Below are positions 47,335 through 57,669 of a DNA stretch of 64,000 bases, in pieces. The position numbers and the translations under genes are program-made. The notes under the pieces were generated by a model. That model was not told where the DNA came from. It did not search any database and saw only the letters and a list, made by a program, of their open reading frames with translations. The DNA comes from Alphaproteobacteria bacterium (lineage in GTDB: Bacteria; Pseudomonadota; Alphaproteobacteria; TMED109): contig JAURCJ010000001.1 of the NCBI GenBank assembly GCA_030828505.1, positions 62,001-126,000 of the forward strand, given 5' to 3'. Each line of letters starts with the position of its first letter. Within the stretch, counting starts at the first letter, position 1.

Positions 47335-48004
47335 TTTTTCTCCAAAATATATTCATAAATATACTTAGGGCTAAAGCTAGAGAAAACCAAGTAATTGCAT
47401 ACTGTAAATGGTCATTAGGAATATTAATATTATATTGACTACCGACAGGATATTTTTCTTCAATATTATTTTCTTCTATTATAAAAAAATCTAACAACGG
47501 TATTGAAATATATTCACTAATTTCATTAATATTAATATAATACCACTCATTTTTAGAAATGCTGTTATTTGGAGTGAAGTAATTAATATTTTGTTGAAAT
47601 TTTACTATCCCATTAATTTTAATACTTTCAGAGTTATTACTATCTAGTATTTTAAAATCTTTAGGAATAAACCCTCTATTAACTAAAATAGTTCCGTATT
47701 GAGTTTTAAATGGGATAACTAAATGTTTTCCAACTTTTTTATCGAATACCTTAGAGTATATAGTTATATAATTATCATACAAATAATGACCTGATAGTTG
47801 TATTTGTCTATAACTATGATTTTTAATATTCTTAATTATTTCATCCGATATTTCTAATGGGGGTAGTGATAGACTTGTTCTCATAGTATTTAATATTTCA
47901 GTTTTCCATCTTAACCTCTCTAACTGCCAAGTTCCTAGTGATAGTAAGATTATTATAGCTACAGAGCTATAAATTAGAGATGTAAATAATTTTTTATTAC
48001 TCAT
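47324..48004 (-). CDS. SURF1-family oxidase assembly protein
   Basis: This 226-residue protein has transmembrane helices at both ends (about 8-27 and 204-221) enclosing a periplasmic domain, as in SURF1. LGTWQLERLRWKTEILNTM, YDNYITIYSK, TILVNRGFIPKD and HLQYAITWFSLALAL are family stretches. It helps insert heme A into oxidase subunit I. It overlaps ctaA and lies 3 nt after the DUF983 gene. Confidence 0.9.
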   Translation of the reverse strand: MSNKKLFTSLIYSSVAIIILLSLGTWQLERLRWKTEILNTMRTSLSLPPLEISDEIIKNIKNHSYRQIQLSGHYLYDNYITIYSKVFDKKVGKHLVIPFKTQYGTILVNRGFIPKDFKILDSNNSESIKINGIVKFQQNINYFTPNNSISKNEWYYININEISEYISIPLLDFFIIEENNIEEKYPVGSQYNINIPNDHLQYAITWFSLALALSIFMNIFWRKNVK

Positions 48005-48007
48005 TTT

Positions 48008-48385
48008 CTATATATTATTTCTGTTTGAAATGCATAGAATTAATGCTTTAAACGGCCTAAGTATTATGAATGAAAGTGCGAATGTAATGGGAAACCAAAT
48101 AATTATATGTACCAATAAATCTGGATTAAAGATAGTTTCTAATATAAATACTCCAACAGCAACTATTATGCTGGTTAATAACATTGTAAACCATGCTGCT
48201 CCATCTCCTATTTTATTATAGTTTACCTTATATCCACATTTAGGGCATTTATTTAATAACTTTATATAGTATTTAAAAATACTAACTGAAGAACAACTAG
48301 GACATAGCCCGTATACAACCTTCTTAAATAAAGAAATATTATTAGCTTTTTTATCTTCCTGTAGTTCTTTAGTGGACTGTGCCAC
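48008..48385 (-). CDS. DUF983 small membrane protein
   Basis: This 125-residue protein has an N-terminal zinc-ribbon-like part (LCPSCSSVSIFKYYIKLLNKCPKCGYKV; four Cys, about 27-54) and two membrane helices (about 65-90 and 94-115). DUF983 genes regularly sit between ctaE and SURF1 in alphaproteobacterial oxidase operons and are presumed oxidase-related. It overlaps ctaE by 17 nt. Confidence 0.88.
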   Translation of the reverse strand: MAQSTKELQEDKKANNISLFKKVVYGLCPSCSSVSIFKYYIKLLNKCPKCGYKVNYNKIGDGAAWFTMLLTSIIVAVGVFILETIFNPDLLVHIIIWFPITFALSFIILRPFKALILCISNRNNI

Positions 48386-49202
48386 CTAATCCACCCCACC
48401 AATAAATCGCAAAAAATAAAAACAGCCATACTACATCAACAAAATGCCAATACCAAGCAGCTGCCTCAAACCCAAAGTGGTGGTCTGGCTTGAAATGGCC
48501 TACTAGAGATCTTCCCAAACAAACGATTAAAAAGATAGAGCCAATTAAAACATGTGCACCATGAAAACCAGTAGCCATAAAGAAAGTTGAGGAATAAATT
48601 CCATCTGTAAATCCAAAAGCTGCATGTCCATATTCATAAGCTTGCACCGCAGTAAAACATACACCTAGAAATACTGTAAGAACTAACCCCCAAATTAAAC
48701 CACCCCTTTTATTTTCTTTTAATGCATGGTGAGCCCATGTAACTGTCGTTCCTGATGTTAACAAAATTATTGTATTAATAAGTGGCAAATGCCAGGGATT
48801 AAATACTTCTACTCCTTGTGGTGGCCATGTACCTCCAGTATGTTCAACTCTAGCAATTTGAATTGCTTCATCTGCATAAAGACTTGCATCAAAGAAGGCC
48901 CAAAACCAGGCTACAAAAAACATTACTTCAGAGGCAATAAACAAAACCATCCCGTATCTTAAGCCTAATTGAACTGTTGTTGTATGATGTCCTTCATGCT
49001 CACCTTCTCTAATAACATCTCTCCACCAAACAGCCATAGTACCAAGACTCATAATTAAACCGATAGCCATAACGATACCATTATCTATTTCATGCATATA
49101 CATAATAGCACCTACAGCTAATACTAGTGCCGAAATAGCTCCTACTAATGGCCAAGGACTGGGATCAACTAGATGATATGGATGATTAGCTTTAGATGAC
49201 AT
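48369..49202 (-). CDS. ctaE: Cytochrome c oxidase subunit III
   Basis: This 277-residue protein with seven membrane helices is a core subunit of aa3 oxidase. It has KANHPYHLVDPSPWPLVGA at the N-terminus, RYGMVLFIASEVMFFVAWFWAFFDASL with the conserved Glu, GFHGAHVLIGSIFLIVCLGR and AAWYWHFVDVVWLFLFF. It stabilises proton uptake and subunit I. It follows ctaG by 40 nt. Confidence 0.97.
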   Translation of the reverse strand: MSSKANHPYHLVDPSPWPLVGAISALVLAVGAIMYMHEIDNGIVMAIGLIMSLGTMAVWWRDVIREGEHEGHHTTTVQLGLRYGMVLFIASEVMFFVAWFWAFFDASLYADEAIQIARVEHTGGTWPPQGVEVFNPWHLPLINTIILLTSGTTVTWAHHALKENKRGGLIWGLVLTVFLGVCFTAVQAYEYGHAAFGFTDGIYSSTFFMATGFHGAHVLIGSIFLIVCLGRSLVGHFKPDHHFGFEAAAWYWHFVDVVWLFLFFAIYWWGGLGGTVH

Positions 49203-49242
49203 TATTTAACTCCCTATTTTTTTCTTCTATTATATTAATTTA

Positions 49243-49821
49243 TTAATTTTTTGCACTAGAATTTTTATTTATTTTACCTTTATTTTCACTTTTTTCTCCT
49301 GAATTAAAAAAAGTATATGATAAAGTTATAGTCTTAACTTCTTGCGTATTTGGATCAGTAGCTATTTCAGGGTCAATAAAAAAACTTACAGGCATTTCTA
49401 CGACTTCACCGCTTTCTAATGTTTGTTCTTCAAAACAAAAACAATCTATTTTTGAAAAATATTTACCTATTTTGGGAGGAGTTACATTAAACGTTGCAAT
49501 TCCTGTAATCTTTGATTCTGATAAATTTTTTGCTGTATAAAAAGCTAAGTTATTTGTTCCAGTTTTTACAACAACTTCTCTATTTACTGGAATAAAATTC
49601 CAATTTAATCCTCCTGCTACATCTGAATTAAATTGCACCTTTATATTAACTGCTGGTAAATTACTTTTTATAACTTCCTCTTTAAGAGCAACTGGCGTAC
49701 CACCAAATCCAGTTGTTCTGCAAAATAAGTCATACAAAGGAACGGCTGCATAAGATAAACCTATCATTCCTAAAACTACAGAAACGACTAATACAGCTGT
49801 AAATTTAGTATTTTTATTCAT
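49243..49821 (-). CDS. ctaG: Copper chaperone CtaG (COX11)
   Basis: This 192-residue protein has a membrane anchor (about 8-28) and an immunoglobulin-like periplasmic domain. The copper-binding CFCF lies at 127-130 (Cys127, Cys129), with Cys34 in LYDLFCRTTGFGGTP. It delivers copper to the CuB site of subunit I. The gene starts 4 nt after the 39-residue CoxF-like gene. The Ser/Lys/Asn-rich end is probably disordered. Confidence 0.94.
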   Translation of the reverse strand: MNKNTKFTAVLVVSVVLGMIGLSYAAVPLYDLFCRTTGFGGTPVALKEEVIKSNLPAVNIKVQFNSDVAGGLNWNFIPVNREVVVKTGTNNLAFYTAKNLSESKITGIATFNVTPPKIGKYFSKIDCFCFEEQTLESGEVVEMPVSFFIDPEIATDPNTQEVKTITLSYTFFNSGEKSENKGKINKNSSAKN

Positions 49822-49825
49822 TTTA

Positions 49826-49945
49826 CTAAGCGCCCATTTTTATAAATGATATTATATATATACTTAGTATAATAAATATGATTAAAGCTGCTATCATCCA
49901 GTTCTTTTTCTTTAATTTAGAATTTTTTTTAATGCTATTTTTCAT
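49826..49945 (-). CDS. CoxF-like 39-residue single-helix membrane protein
   Basis: My own translation of the gap between ctaB and ctaG gives MKNSIKKNSKLKKKNWMIAA, then a hydrophobic helix rich in Ile, ending SFIKMGA and TAG. A very basic N-terminus followed by one helix and a KMG-like end is the pattern of the small CoxF-type proteins found between ctaB and ctaG in many alphaproteobacteria. It fits exactly into the gap (1 nt after ctaB, 4 nt before ctaG). Probably an oxidase assembly factor; role unproven. Confidence 0.72.
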   Translation of the reverse strand: MKNSIKKNSKLKKKNWMIAALIIFIILSIYIISFIKMGA

Positions 49946-49946
49946 A

Positions 49947-50864
49947 TTAACTTATCCACAAATATATATATTTATCTATTGGCATTATCATAAATAATAG
50001 AAATAAATACAAAATAGAATATTTAAATAAAATAGGTTCTGCTCCTATTTTCCCTTTATAAACATTCCATGAAAAATATATAAAAATAATAGTTAATAAA
50101 AAAGAAGTAATACCATAAATATTTCCAAGATAACCTAAATACCAAGGAGATGGTGATATTATTATTAATGATAAAGAATATAAAATTATATTATTTCTAG
50201 TTATTTTTTTTCCTTTAACTACAGGTAACATAGGTATTCCTGCTTTTTGATAATCTTCTGATCTATATAAAGATAAAGCCCAAAAATGTGGTGGAGTCCA
50301 CATAAATATTATCATAAACAATATTACTGGCAATAAACTAAATTCCTGAGAGACTGCAAACCATCCAATTACGGGAGGAAGTGCCCCAGCTGCCCCACCA
50401 ATAACTATATTTTGAGGTGTATATCTTTTCAGCCATATGGTATAAATAAAAATATAGAACATTATTGAGATAAAGAGAAAAGCTGCAGCTAAATAATTTG
50501 AGGCAACAAAAAGAAGAATAATCGAGAAAATAGATAAAACTATGCCTAATGTTAAAGCCTCCTCAGATTTAACTCTTCCCGAAGGGATAGGCCGAGATTT
50601 GGTTCTATCCATAATTAAGTCAATATCTCTATCATACCACATATTAATAGCCCCAGCTGCCCCTGCTCCTGCACCAATAGCGATAATAGAAAATGTAGCT
50701 AACAGAGGATGAATATCGTTTGGAGTAAGAAGTAAACCAATAATAGCCGTAAAAATGGCGAGAGACATAACTCTTGGCTTTAGCAACTCAAAATAATCGG
50801 ATACACCTGCAGCTGAGTCATCAATATTCATTTTTATTTTTTCACTTCCACTGCAGGCCACCAT
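49947..50864 (-). CDS. ctaB: Protoheme IX farnesyltransferase (heme O synthase)
   Basis: This 305-residue UbiA-family prenyltransferase with about eight membrane helices converts heme B to heme O. Motifs are DYFELLKPRVMSLAIFTA (about 23-40), NMWYDRDIDLIMDRTKSRPIPSGR (first Asp-rich motif) and YTPQNIVIGGAAGALPPVIGW. The ATG at 50864 gives the length used; an internal ATG at 50831 behind GGAAG is also plausible and would drop 11 poorly conserved residues. It follows ctaD. Confidence 0.94.
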   Translation of the reverse strand: MVACSGSEKIKMNIDDSAAGVSDYFELLKPRVMSLAIFTAIIGLLLTPNDIHPLLATFSIIAIGAGAGAAGAINMWYDRDIDLIMDRTKSRPIPSGRVKSEEALTLGIVLSIFSIILLFVASNYLAAAFLFISIMFYIFIYTIWLKRYTPQNIVIGGAAGALPPVIGWFAVSQEFSLLPVILFMIIFMWTPPHFWALSLYRSEDYQKAGIPMLPVVKGKKITRNNIILYSLSLIIISPSPWYLGYLGNIYGITSFLLTIIFIYFSWNVYKGKIGAEPILFKYSILYLFLLFMIMPIDKYIYLWIS

Positions 50865-50887
50865 ATATTAAAAATATTCTTTCTAGC

Positions 50888-52501
<1,614 letters not shown>

Positions 52502-53353
52502 CTATTCTTTTACTTTGGCTAAATTAAGATCTTCTCCTACTTTAGCATAATTTTCTTTCGCCTCTTCTATCCAAGCTAAAAACTCCTCTTCAGAGACTGC
52601 ATGAACTTCTATAGGCATGTAACCGTGGTTTGTTCCACATAATTCAGAACATTGCCCATAAAATATGCCCTCTCTATCTGCTTGGAACCATAGTTCATTA
52701 AGTCTTCCAGGAATTGCATCTTTCTTAACACCTAGTGAGGGAACGGCCCAACTATGTAAAACATCAGAAGACGTCATCTGAACTTTTATTACTTTACCGA
52801 CCGGAACAACAACTCTTGTGTCTGTTGTTAACAACCTTGTGTATGGTCTATCTTCTCCTTCAATATCTTCTTTATCCTGGACCATCCAAGCATCATAAGT
52901 GAAGTTTCCATGATCCGGATATTCATAAGACCAATACCATTGGTGACCAATTGCTTTTACTGTCATATGTGCTTCAGGAATAACATCACTTTTATATAGT
53001 AATTTAAAAGATGGAACCGCCATAATTACCAAAATTAAAACAGGAATTGCAGTCCAAGCAATTTCCAAGAATGTATTATGAGTTGTTTTGCTAGGCTTGG
53101 GGTTTGTTTTGGTATTAAACTTTACAGCAACTATAACTAATAAAGCCAAAACAATTAAAGATATTATAGTTATGAGCCAGATTAATCCATTATGAAAAGA
53201 AACCATCTCAGCCATAACAGGAGAAAAAGCTTCTCTTAAATTTAACCCCCATGGATGAGCGGCACCCATATTTTCTGCAGCAAAAGCCTTATTTGCAATA
53301 AAAAATGTAAAAACTGAGCTTAAGGTGATTTTGAAAGTTTTTATAAAACACAT
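52502..53353 (-). CDS. ctaC: Cytochrome c oxidase subunit II
   Basis: This 283-residue protein has a signal peptide (about 1-26), two membrane helices (about 55-78 and 95-116) and a C-terminal cupredoxin domain with the dinuclear CuA site. Ligands are in VLHSWAVPSLGVKKDAIPGR and QCSELCGTNHGYMPIEV. Aromatic residues for electron entry are in GHQWYWSYEYPD. First gene of the minus-strand oxidase series; the divergent 233-nt gap before the subunit IV gene is nearly pure A+T with no recognisable gene. Confidence 0.97.
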   Translation of the reverse strand: MCFIKTFKITLSSVFTFFIANKAFAAENMGAAHPWGLNLREAFSPVMAEMVSFHNGLIWLITIISLIVLALLVIVAVKFNTKTNPKPSKTTHNTFLEIAWTAIPVLILVIMAVPSFKLLYKSDVIPEAHMTVKAIGHQWYWSYEYPDHGNFTYDAWMVQDKEDIEGEDRPYTRLLTTDTRVVVPVGKVIKVQMTSSDVLHSWAVPSLGVKKDAIPGRLNELWFQADREGIFYGQCSELCGTNHGYMPIEVHAVSEEEFLAWIEEAKENYAKVGEDLNLAKVKE

Positions 53354-53586
53354 ATGTAGACCCTCTTAAGTAAAATTAAATTACCTATTATTTATTTTTT
53401 AAAATAAATAATATTTACCCTAATCATTTAGCAATCTATTAAATGTAAATCAAGGTTATTATAAATTAAAATTAATTAAATTAGAAAATATATTAATTCA
53501 AAAATAAATAATAATGTATTATTTTTTTTTATTTTATATTATATTTTTAAAATAGTTTATATTCTTATAAAGATGGAGAGAATTTA

Positions 53587-53715
53587 ATGGCGTATGATAA
53601 AGAAAAATATTTTCAAGAACATGTTAGTACATGGAAAACTTTTGTTAAATTAAGTGCTTATGGAACTATAGCAGTGATTGCTCTTGTAGTTTTAATGGCT
53701 ATTTTTCTAGTTTAA
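53587..53715 (+). CDS. aa3-type cytochrome c oxidase subunit IV (42 residues)
   Basis: Translating from the ATG at 53587 gives MAYDKEKYFQEHVSTWKTFV, then a single helix rich in Ala, Val, Ile and Leu ending IFLV. A hydrophilic start with a conserved HxxTW-like turn and one membrane helix matches the bacterial aa3 oxidase subunit IV family. TGGAGAG lies 8-12 nt upstream. It is divergent from ctaC, which fits its role as a small accessory subunit of the same oxidase. Confidence 0.78.
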   Translation: MAYDKEKYFQEHVSTWKTFVKLSAYGTIAVIALVVLMAIFLV

Positions 53716-53787
53716 ACTACTTGATTTAAAGGATACAAGAGTATTTTCATTATTGACAAATTTAAGCTTATTCTAAATAAAAGTTTT

Positions 53788-53937
53788 ATGATTACTGTAT
53801 TGCTATTTTTAGCTAATTGTAGTGATTATTCTTTCAACGAATTAAACCCCTTTAAACTATTATGTTCAGGGGACTTTGATCCTAACACTAATAGCTGTAG
53901 TATAGAAGCAGATTTTCCTGACCCAACAGAAAAATAA
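53788..53937 (+). CDS. Possible very small lipoprotein
   Basis: The ATG at 53788 opens a 49-residue frame: MITVLLFLANCSDYSFNELN and a short acidic tail with two further Cys (LLCSGDFD and NSCSIEAD), ending PDPTEK. LANCSD looks like a lipobox, though Asn before the Cys is unusual. The frame is open upstream with basic residues (DKFKLILNKSF), so a non-ATG start nearer 53752 would give a better signal peptide. It lies between the oxidase subunit IV and RraA-like genes. Unrecognised. Confidence 0.42.
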   Translation: MITVLLFLANCSDYSFNELNPFKLLCSGDFDPNTNSCSIEADFPDPTEK

Positions 53938-53956
53938 TTAAACGAGAAGTTTATGA

Positions 53957-54616
53957 ATGTTAGATGAAGGACAAATTATAGATGAGCTACTATTATTAAA
54001 CTCTTCAATTGTGCATGATGCACTAAGAATAGAAAAATACTCTAATCAAACTCTTCCCCATGAAATTAAACCTTTAAATTTTGAAAAACCAATTGCTGGG
54101 AAAATATGGACTATCTCTGGATCTTTAAAAAAAGATACTTCAGAAAAAGAAACTCTATTATCCTGGACTAATTTTCTTTCTAAAGCAGAAAATAATTCTA
54201 TTGTTGTTTGCCAGCCAAATAATCATGAAATAGCATTAATGGGCGAATTATCTGCAGAAACACTTAAACTTAAAAATATAAAAGGATATATTACTGATGG
54301 TGGTTGCAGAGATGTAACTAGAATAAAAGATAAAATTAAATTACCTGTATATTGTCGTTTTAATACTCCAAAGGATGTCGCTGGTAGGTGGATGGTCGAA
54401 GAAATGGGAACTTCTATAATTATTGGCAATGTAAAAATTAATTCAAATGACTATCTGATAGCAGATGAAGATGGAATAGTAATTATACCAAAACACTTAA
54501 TCAATAAAGTTTTAATTAAAGCTAAAAATGATCTAAATTCAGAAAATAAAATGCGTGCAGCTATATTAGATGGTATAGACCCTAAGGAAGCCTACTTAAA
54601 ATATGGTAAATTTTAA
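53957..54616 (+). CDS. RraA-like protein (possible HMG/oxaloacetate aldolase)
   Basis: This 219-residue protein shows the RraA/HMG-aldolase fold: LLNSSIVHDALRI near the start, the metal-site GYITDGGCRDVTRIK (about 113-127), LPVYCRFNTPKD, and the end GNVKINSNDYLIADEDGIVIIPKHL. DGGCRD keeps the Arg and Asp used by class II pyruvate aldolases, so an aldolase or decarboxylase is more likely than an RNase E regulator. It lies 17 nt before an SDR gene; the two may form a small catabolic unit. Confidence 0.82.
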   Translation: MLDEGQIIDELLLLNSSIVHDALRIEKYSNQTLPHEIKPLNFEKPIAGKIWTISGSLKKDTSEKETLLSWTNFLSKAENNSIVVCQPNNHEIALMGELSAETLKLKNIKGYITDGGCRDVTRIKDKIKLPVYCRFNTPKDVAGRWMVEEMGTSIIIGNVKINSNDYLIADEDGIVIIPKHLINKVLIKAKNDLNSENKMRAAILDGIDPKEAYLKYGKF

Positions 54617-54633
54617 AAAATAAGGACCTATCG

Positions 54634-55467
54634 ATGAAATATGATGAAATAATTGATGATGAATCTGGTTTTGCTATGCCTAATGCATCAAAATTTGATG
54701 TATTCAATTTATTTAGCTTAAAAAATAGAACTATTGTGATCACTGGTTCTGCTCAAGGAATAGGAAGAGTAGCAGCTATAGCTTGTGGAAAGGCAGGAGG
54801 TAATATTGCTATTACTGATAAAGATATTAATGCTGCAAATAGCCTAGAAAAAGAATTAAAAAACGCTGGCATTAATGCAAAGTCTTGGGAATTAGATGTA
54901 ATATTAGAGGATGACATTATAAAAGTTTTTGCTGAAATATCATCTCATTTTGGCTCTCTAGATGTGCTTGTAAATAATGCTGGAACTGCTAAAAGAAGCC
55001 CTGCTGAGGATATGAAAACAGAAGATTTTGAAAAAATAATTAAACTTAACCTAACCAGCAGTTTTATTTGTTGTAGAACTGCATCTAAATATATGTTCAA
55101 GAATAATAAGGGTTCAATAATTAATATCTCTTCAATTATGGGAGTCACAGGTGGTGGACCAGCACCTAATTCTCCTTATCATGCATCAAAAGGTGGGCTC
55201 GTTAACCTTACCAGGTCCTTAGCTAATGAATGGGGTGAAAGAGGAATAAGAGTTAATTCTATTGGCCCAACTTATACAAAAACTAGATTAATAAAAGAAT
55301 TAAATGCAAATCAAGAAAAATTAGCTCATATAATAGAAAGAACTCCATTAAAGAGATTAGCTGAAGTTTCAGAAATGGCAGGAGGTATTTTATTTCTTGC
55401 CTCTGATGCATCATCAATAGTAACTGGACATACGCTTATGTTAGATGGTGGATGGTCAGCAATTTAA
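54634..55467 (+). CDS. Short-chain dehydrogenase/reductase
   Basis: This 277-residue classical SDR has the cofactor motif TGSAQGIGR (about 38-46), NNAGTAK, the catalytic Ser in INISSIMG and YHASKGG (Tyr-x3-Lys), ending MLDGGWSAI. The 30-residue N-terminal extension before the Rossmann fold is unusual for the family. Substrate unknown; FabG-like or sugar-alcohol dehydrogenases look similar. It follows the RraA-like gene by 17 nt. Confidence 0.9.
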   Translation: MKYDEIIDDESGFAMPNASKFDVFNLFSLKNRTIVITGSAQGIGRVAAIACGKAGGNIAITDKDINAANSLEKELKNAGINAKSWELDVILEDDIIKVFAEISSHFGSLDVLVNNAGTAKRSPAEDMKTEDFEKIIKLNLTSSFICCRTASKYMFKNNKGSIINISSIMGVTGGGPAPNSPYHASKGGLVNLTRSLANEWGERGIRVNSIGPTYTKTRLIKELNANQEKLAHIIERTPLKRLAEVSEMAGGILFLASDASSIVTGHTLMLDGGWSAI

Positions 55468-55479
55468 AAACGGTTACTT

Positions 55480-57663
55480 ATGATAAATAAAAACACATAT
55501 CTTATGTCTGAACTTAATAAAGCTCAACAAGAAGCTGTAAAAACGGTTAATGGTCCACTTCTTGTTTTAGCCGGAGCTGGAACAGGCAAAACAAAAGTAC
55601 TTACTTCCAGGCTATCTTATATCTTACAAAATAACATAGCCCATCCATCAGAAATTTGTGCTGTAACATTTACAAATAAAGCTGCAAATGAGATGAGAAT
55701 AAGAGTTGAAAATATGATTGGAAACTCAATAGCTGGCTGGTGGCTAGGAACATTTCATTCTTTAGCAGCGAGAATATTAAGATCAAATGCTGAATTAGTG
55801 AATTTGAAAAATACATTTACAATTATAGATACTGATGACCAGATTAGGCTTATAAAGCAAGTATTATCACTAGAAAATATAGATGAAAAAAGATGGCCGG
55901 CTAGAAGCTTACTATCTATAATACAAAGATGGAAGGATATGGGCTTAAATCCAGAAGAAGTAAAAGATGCATTTCATACTGGAACTGATTTTGCAAATAA
56001 TCAGGCAATTAAATTATATAAATTATACCAAAACCGTCTAATTACACTTAATGCTGCCGATTTTGGAGACCTTCTACTTCATGTAATTACCATTTTTCAA
56101 AAAAACTCTACTATTAAAAAATTATATCAAAATAAATTTAAATATATTTTAGTTGATGAATTTCAAGATACAAATGCTTCTCAATACTATTGGCTGAAAA
56201 CTTTAGCAGAAGAACATAAAAATTTATGTGCTGTTGGTGATGATGATCAATCTATTTATTCCTGGAGAGGAGCAGATGTAAGTAATATTCTTAATTTTGA
56301 GAAAGACTTCAAAAACACTAAAACTATAAGACTAGAAGAAAACTATCGTTCTACTGGAAATATTCTAGCTGCAGCATCTGGATTAATATCTAAGAATCAA
56401 AGTAGACTAGGTAAAACTTTATGGACAACTGGAGAGATGGGAAATAAAATTAATATAAGATCAGTTTATGATGGGAAACAAGAAGCAGAATATATTAGCG
56501 ATGAAATTGAAGCTTATCAAAGAAATAATAATAGTATTAATAAAGTAGCAATATTAGTTAGAGCTGGCTTTCAAACTAGGACATTTGAAGAAAGATTTTT
56601 GAAGATAGGTCTTCCTTATCAAGTAGTAGGTGGATTAAGATTTTATGAAAGAGCAGAAATAAGAGATGCAATTGCCTATTTAAGACTAATTAATTCATCA
56701 GATGACCAACTAGCTTTCGAAAGAATAATTAATAAACCTAAAAGAGGTCTAGGTGATAAAACTATTAGACAAATAGAACAATATTCTAGGTCAAGTAAAA
56801 TTAACTTAGAAAGTGCTGCAAGAAAATTAGCAGAAACAGATGAACTTTCTTCAAAAGCGTCCGCGTCTATAAGACTTCTTTCTAAAAAATTAGATAAATG
56901 GAGAATAGATTTAACTAGTAATAAACTAGGTGAATTAGTAGAAATCGTTTTAGAAGAATCTGGTTATATGGAAATGTTAAAAAAAGACCGTTCAATAGAA
57001 GCTCCTGGTAGATTAGATAATCTTAAAGAATTGGTTAATGCAATAAATGAATTTGAATCACTCCAAAACTTTTTAGAACATATTCAATTAGTTATGGAAG
57101 GAGCTAATAACCAAGATATAGAAACTGCTAAAATAATGACTTTGCATGCCGCTAAAGGCTTAGAATTTCCATTTGTGTTTCTACCTGGATGGGAAGAAGG
57201 GTTATTTCCTAATCAGAGATCTATTGATGAAAATGGAGAAAGTGGATTAGAAGAAGAAAGAAGATTAGCCTATGTAGGTATTACTCGTGCAAAAAATGAA
57301 GTTTGGATATTTAATGCTAATTCTAGACTAACTCATGGCCAATGGATAGATTGTATCCCTTCAAGGTTTATTGATGAATTACCTGAGGAAAATATAAATA
57401 AACTATCTTCATATTCAAATAATTATAGTTTTAATTCTTCAATAGCATCTGAATGGTTTAATAAAAATAATAAAATAGCTAATAATTATAATAAAGAGAA
57501 TATTTATGAGAATAAAACTAATCAGTTTAAATTATTGGAAAGAGTATTTCATCAAAAATTTGGTTATGGAAAAATAATAGAAATTGATGGTGATAAAGCA
57601 ACTATCAATTTTGAAAAGGCAGGAGAAAAAAAATTAATACTTACCTTTATAGAAAAAATATAA
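55480..57663 (+). CDS. uvrD: UvrD/PcrA-type DNA helicase
   Basis: This 727-residue superfamily 1A helicase unwinds DNA 3' to 5' in repair and replication restart. Motif I is LAGAGTGKTKVLTSR, motif II is LVDEFQDTNASQYYWL, and motif III is AVGDDDQSIYSWRGAD. Motif IV/V stretches include LEENYRSTGNILAAAS and IMTLHAAKGLEFPFVFLPGWEEGLFPNQRS. The C-terminus has the Tudor-like FHQKFGYGKIIEIDGDKATINF, seen in UvrD and PcrA. It precedes prmA by 6 nt. Confidence 0.95.
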   Translation: MINKNTYLMSELNKAQQEAVKTVNGPLLVLAGAGTGKTKVLTSRLSYILQNNIAHPSEICAVTFTNKAANEMRIRVENMIGNSIAGWWLGTFHSLAARILRSNAELVNLKNTFTIIDTDDQIRLIKQVLSLENIDEKRWPARSLLSIIQRWKDMGLNPEEVKDAFHTGTDFANNQAIKLYKLYQNRLITLNAADFGDLLLHVITIFQKNSTIKKLYQNKFKYILVDEFQDTNASQYYWLKTLAEEHKNLCAVGDDDQSIYSWRGADVSNILNFEKDFKNTKTIRLEENYRSTGNILAAASGLISKNQSRLGKTLWTTGEMGNKINIRSVYDGKQEAEYISDEIEAYQRNNNSINKVAILVRAGFQTRTFEERFLKIGLPYQVVGGLRFYERAEIRDAIAYLRLINSSDDQLAFERIINKPKRGLGDKTIRQIEQYSRSSKINLESAARKLAETDELSSKASASIRLLSKKLDKWRIDLTSNKLGELVEIVLEESGYMEMLKKDRSIEAPGRLDNLKELVNAINEFESLQNFLEHIQLVMEGANNQDIETAKIMTLHAAKGLEFPFVFLPGWEEGLFPNQRSIDENGESGLEEERRLAYVGITRAKNEVWIFNANSRLTHGQWIDCIPSRFIDELPEENINKLSSYSNNYSFNSSIASEWFNKNNKIANNYNKENIYENKTNQFKLLERVFHQKFGYGKIIEIDGDKATINFEKAGEKKLILTFIEKI

Positions 57664-57669
57664 AATAAA

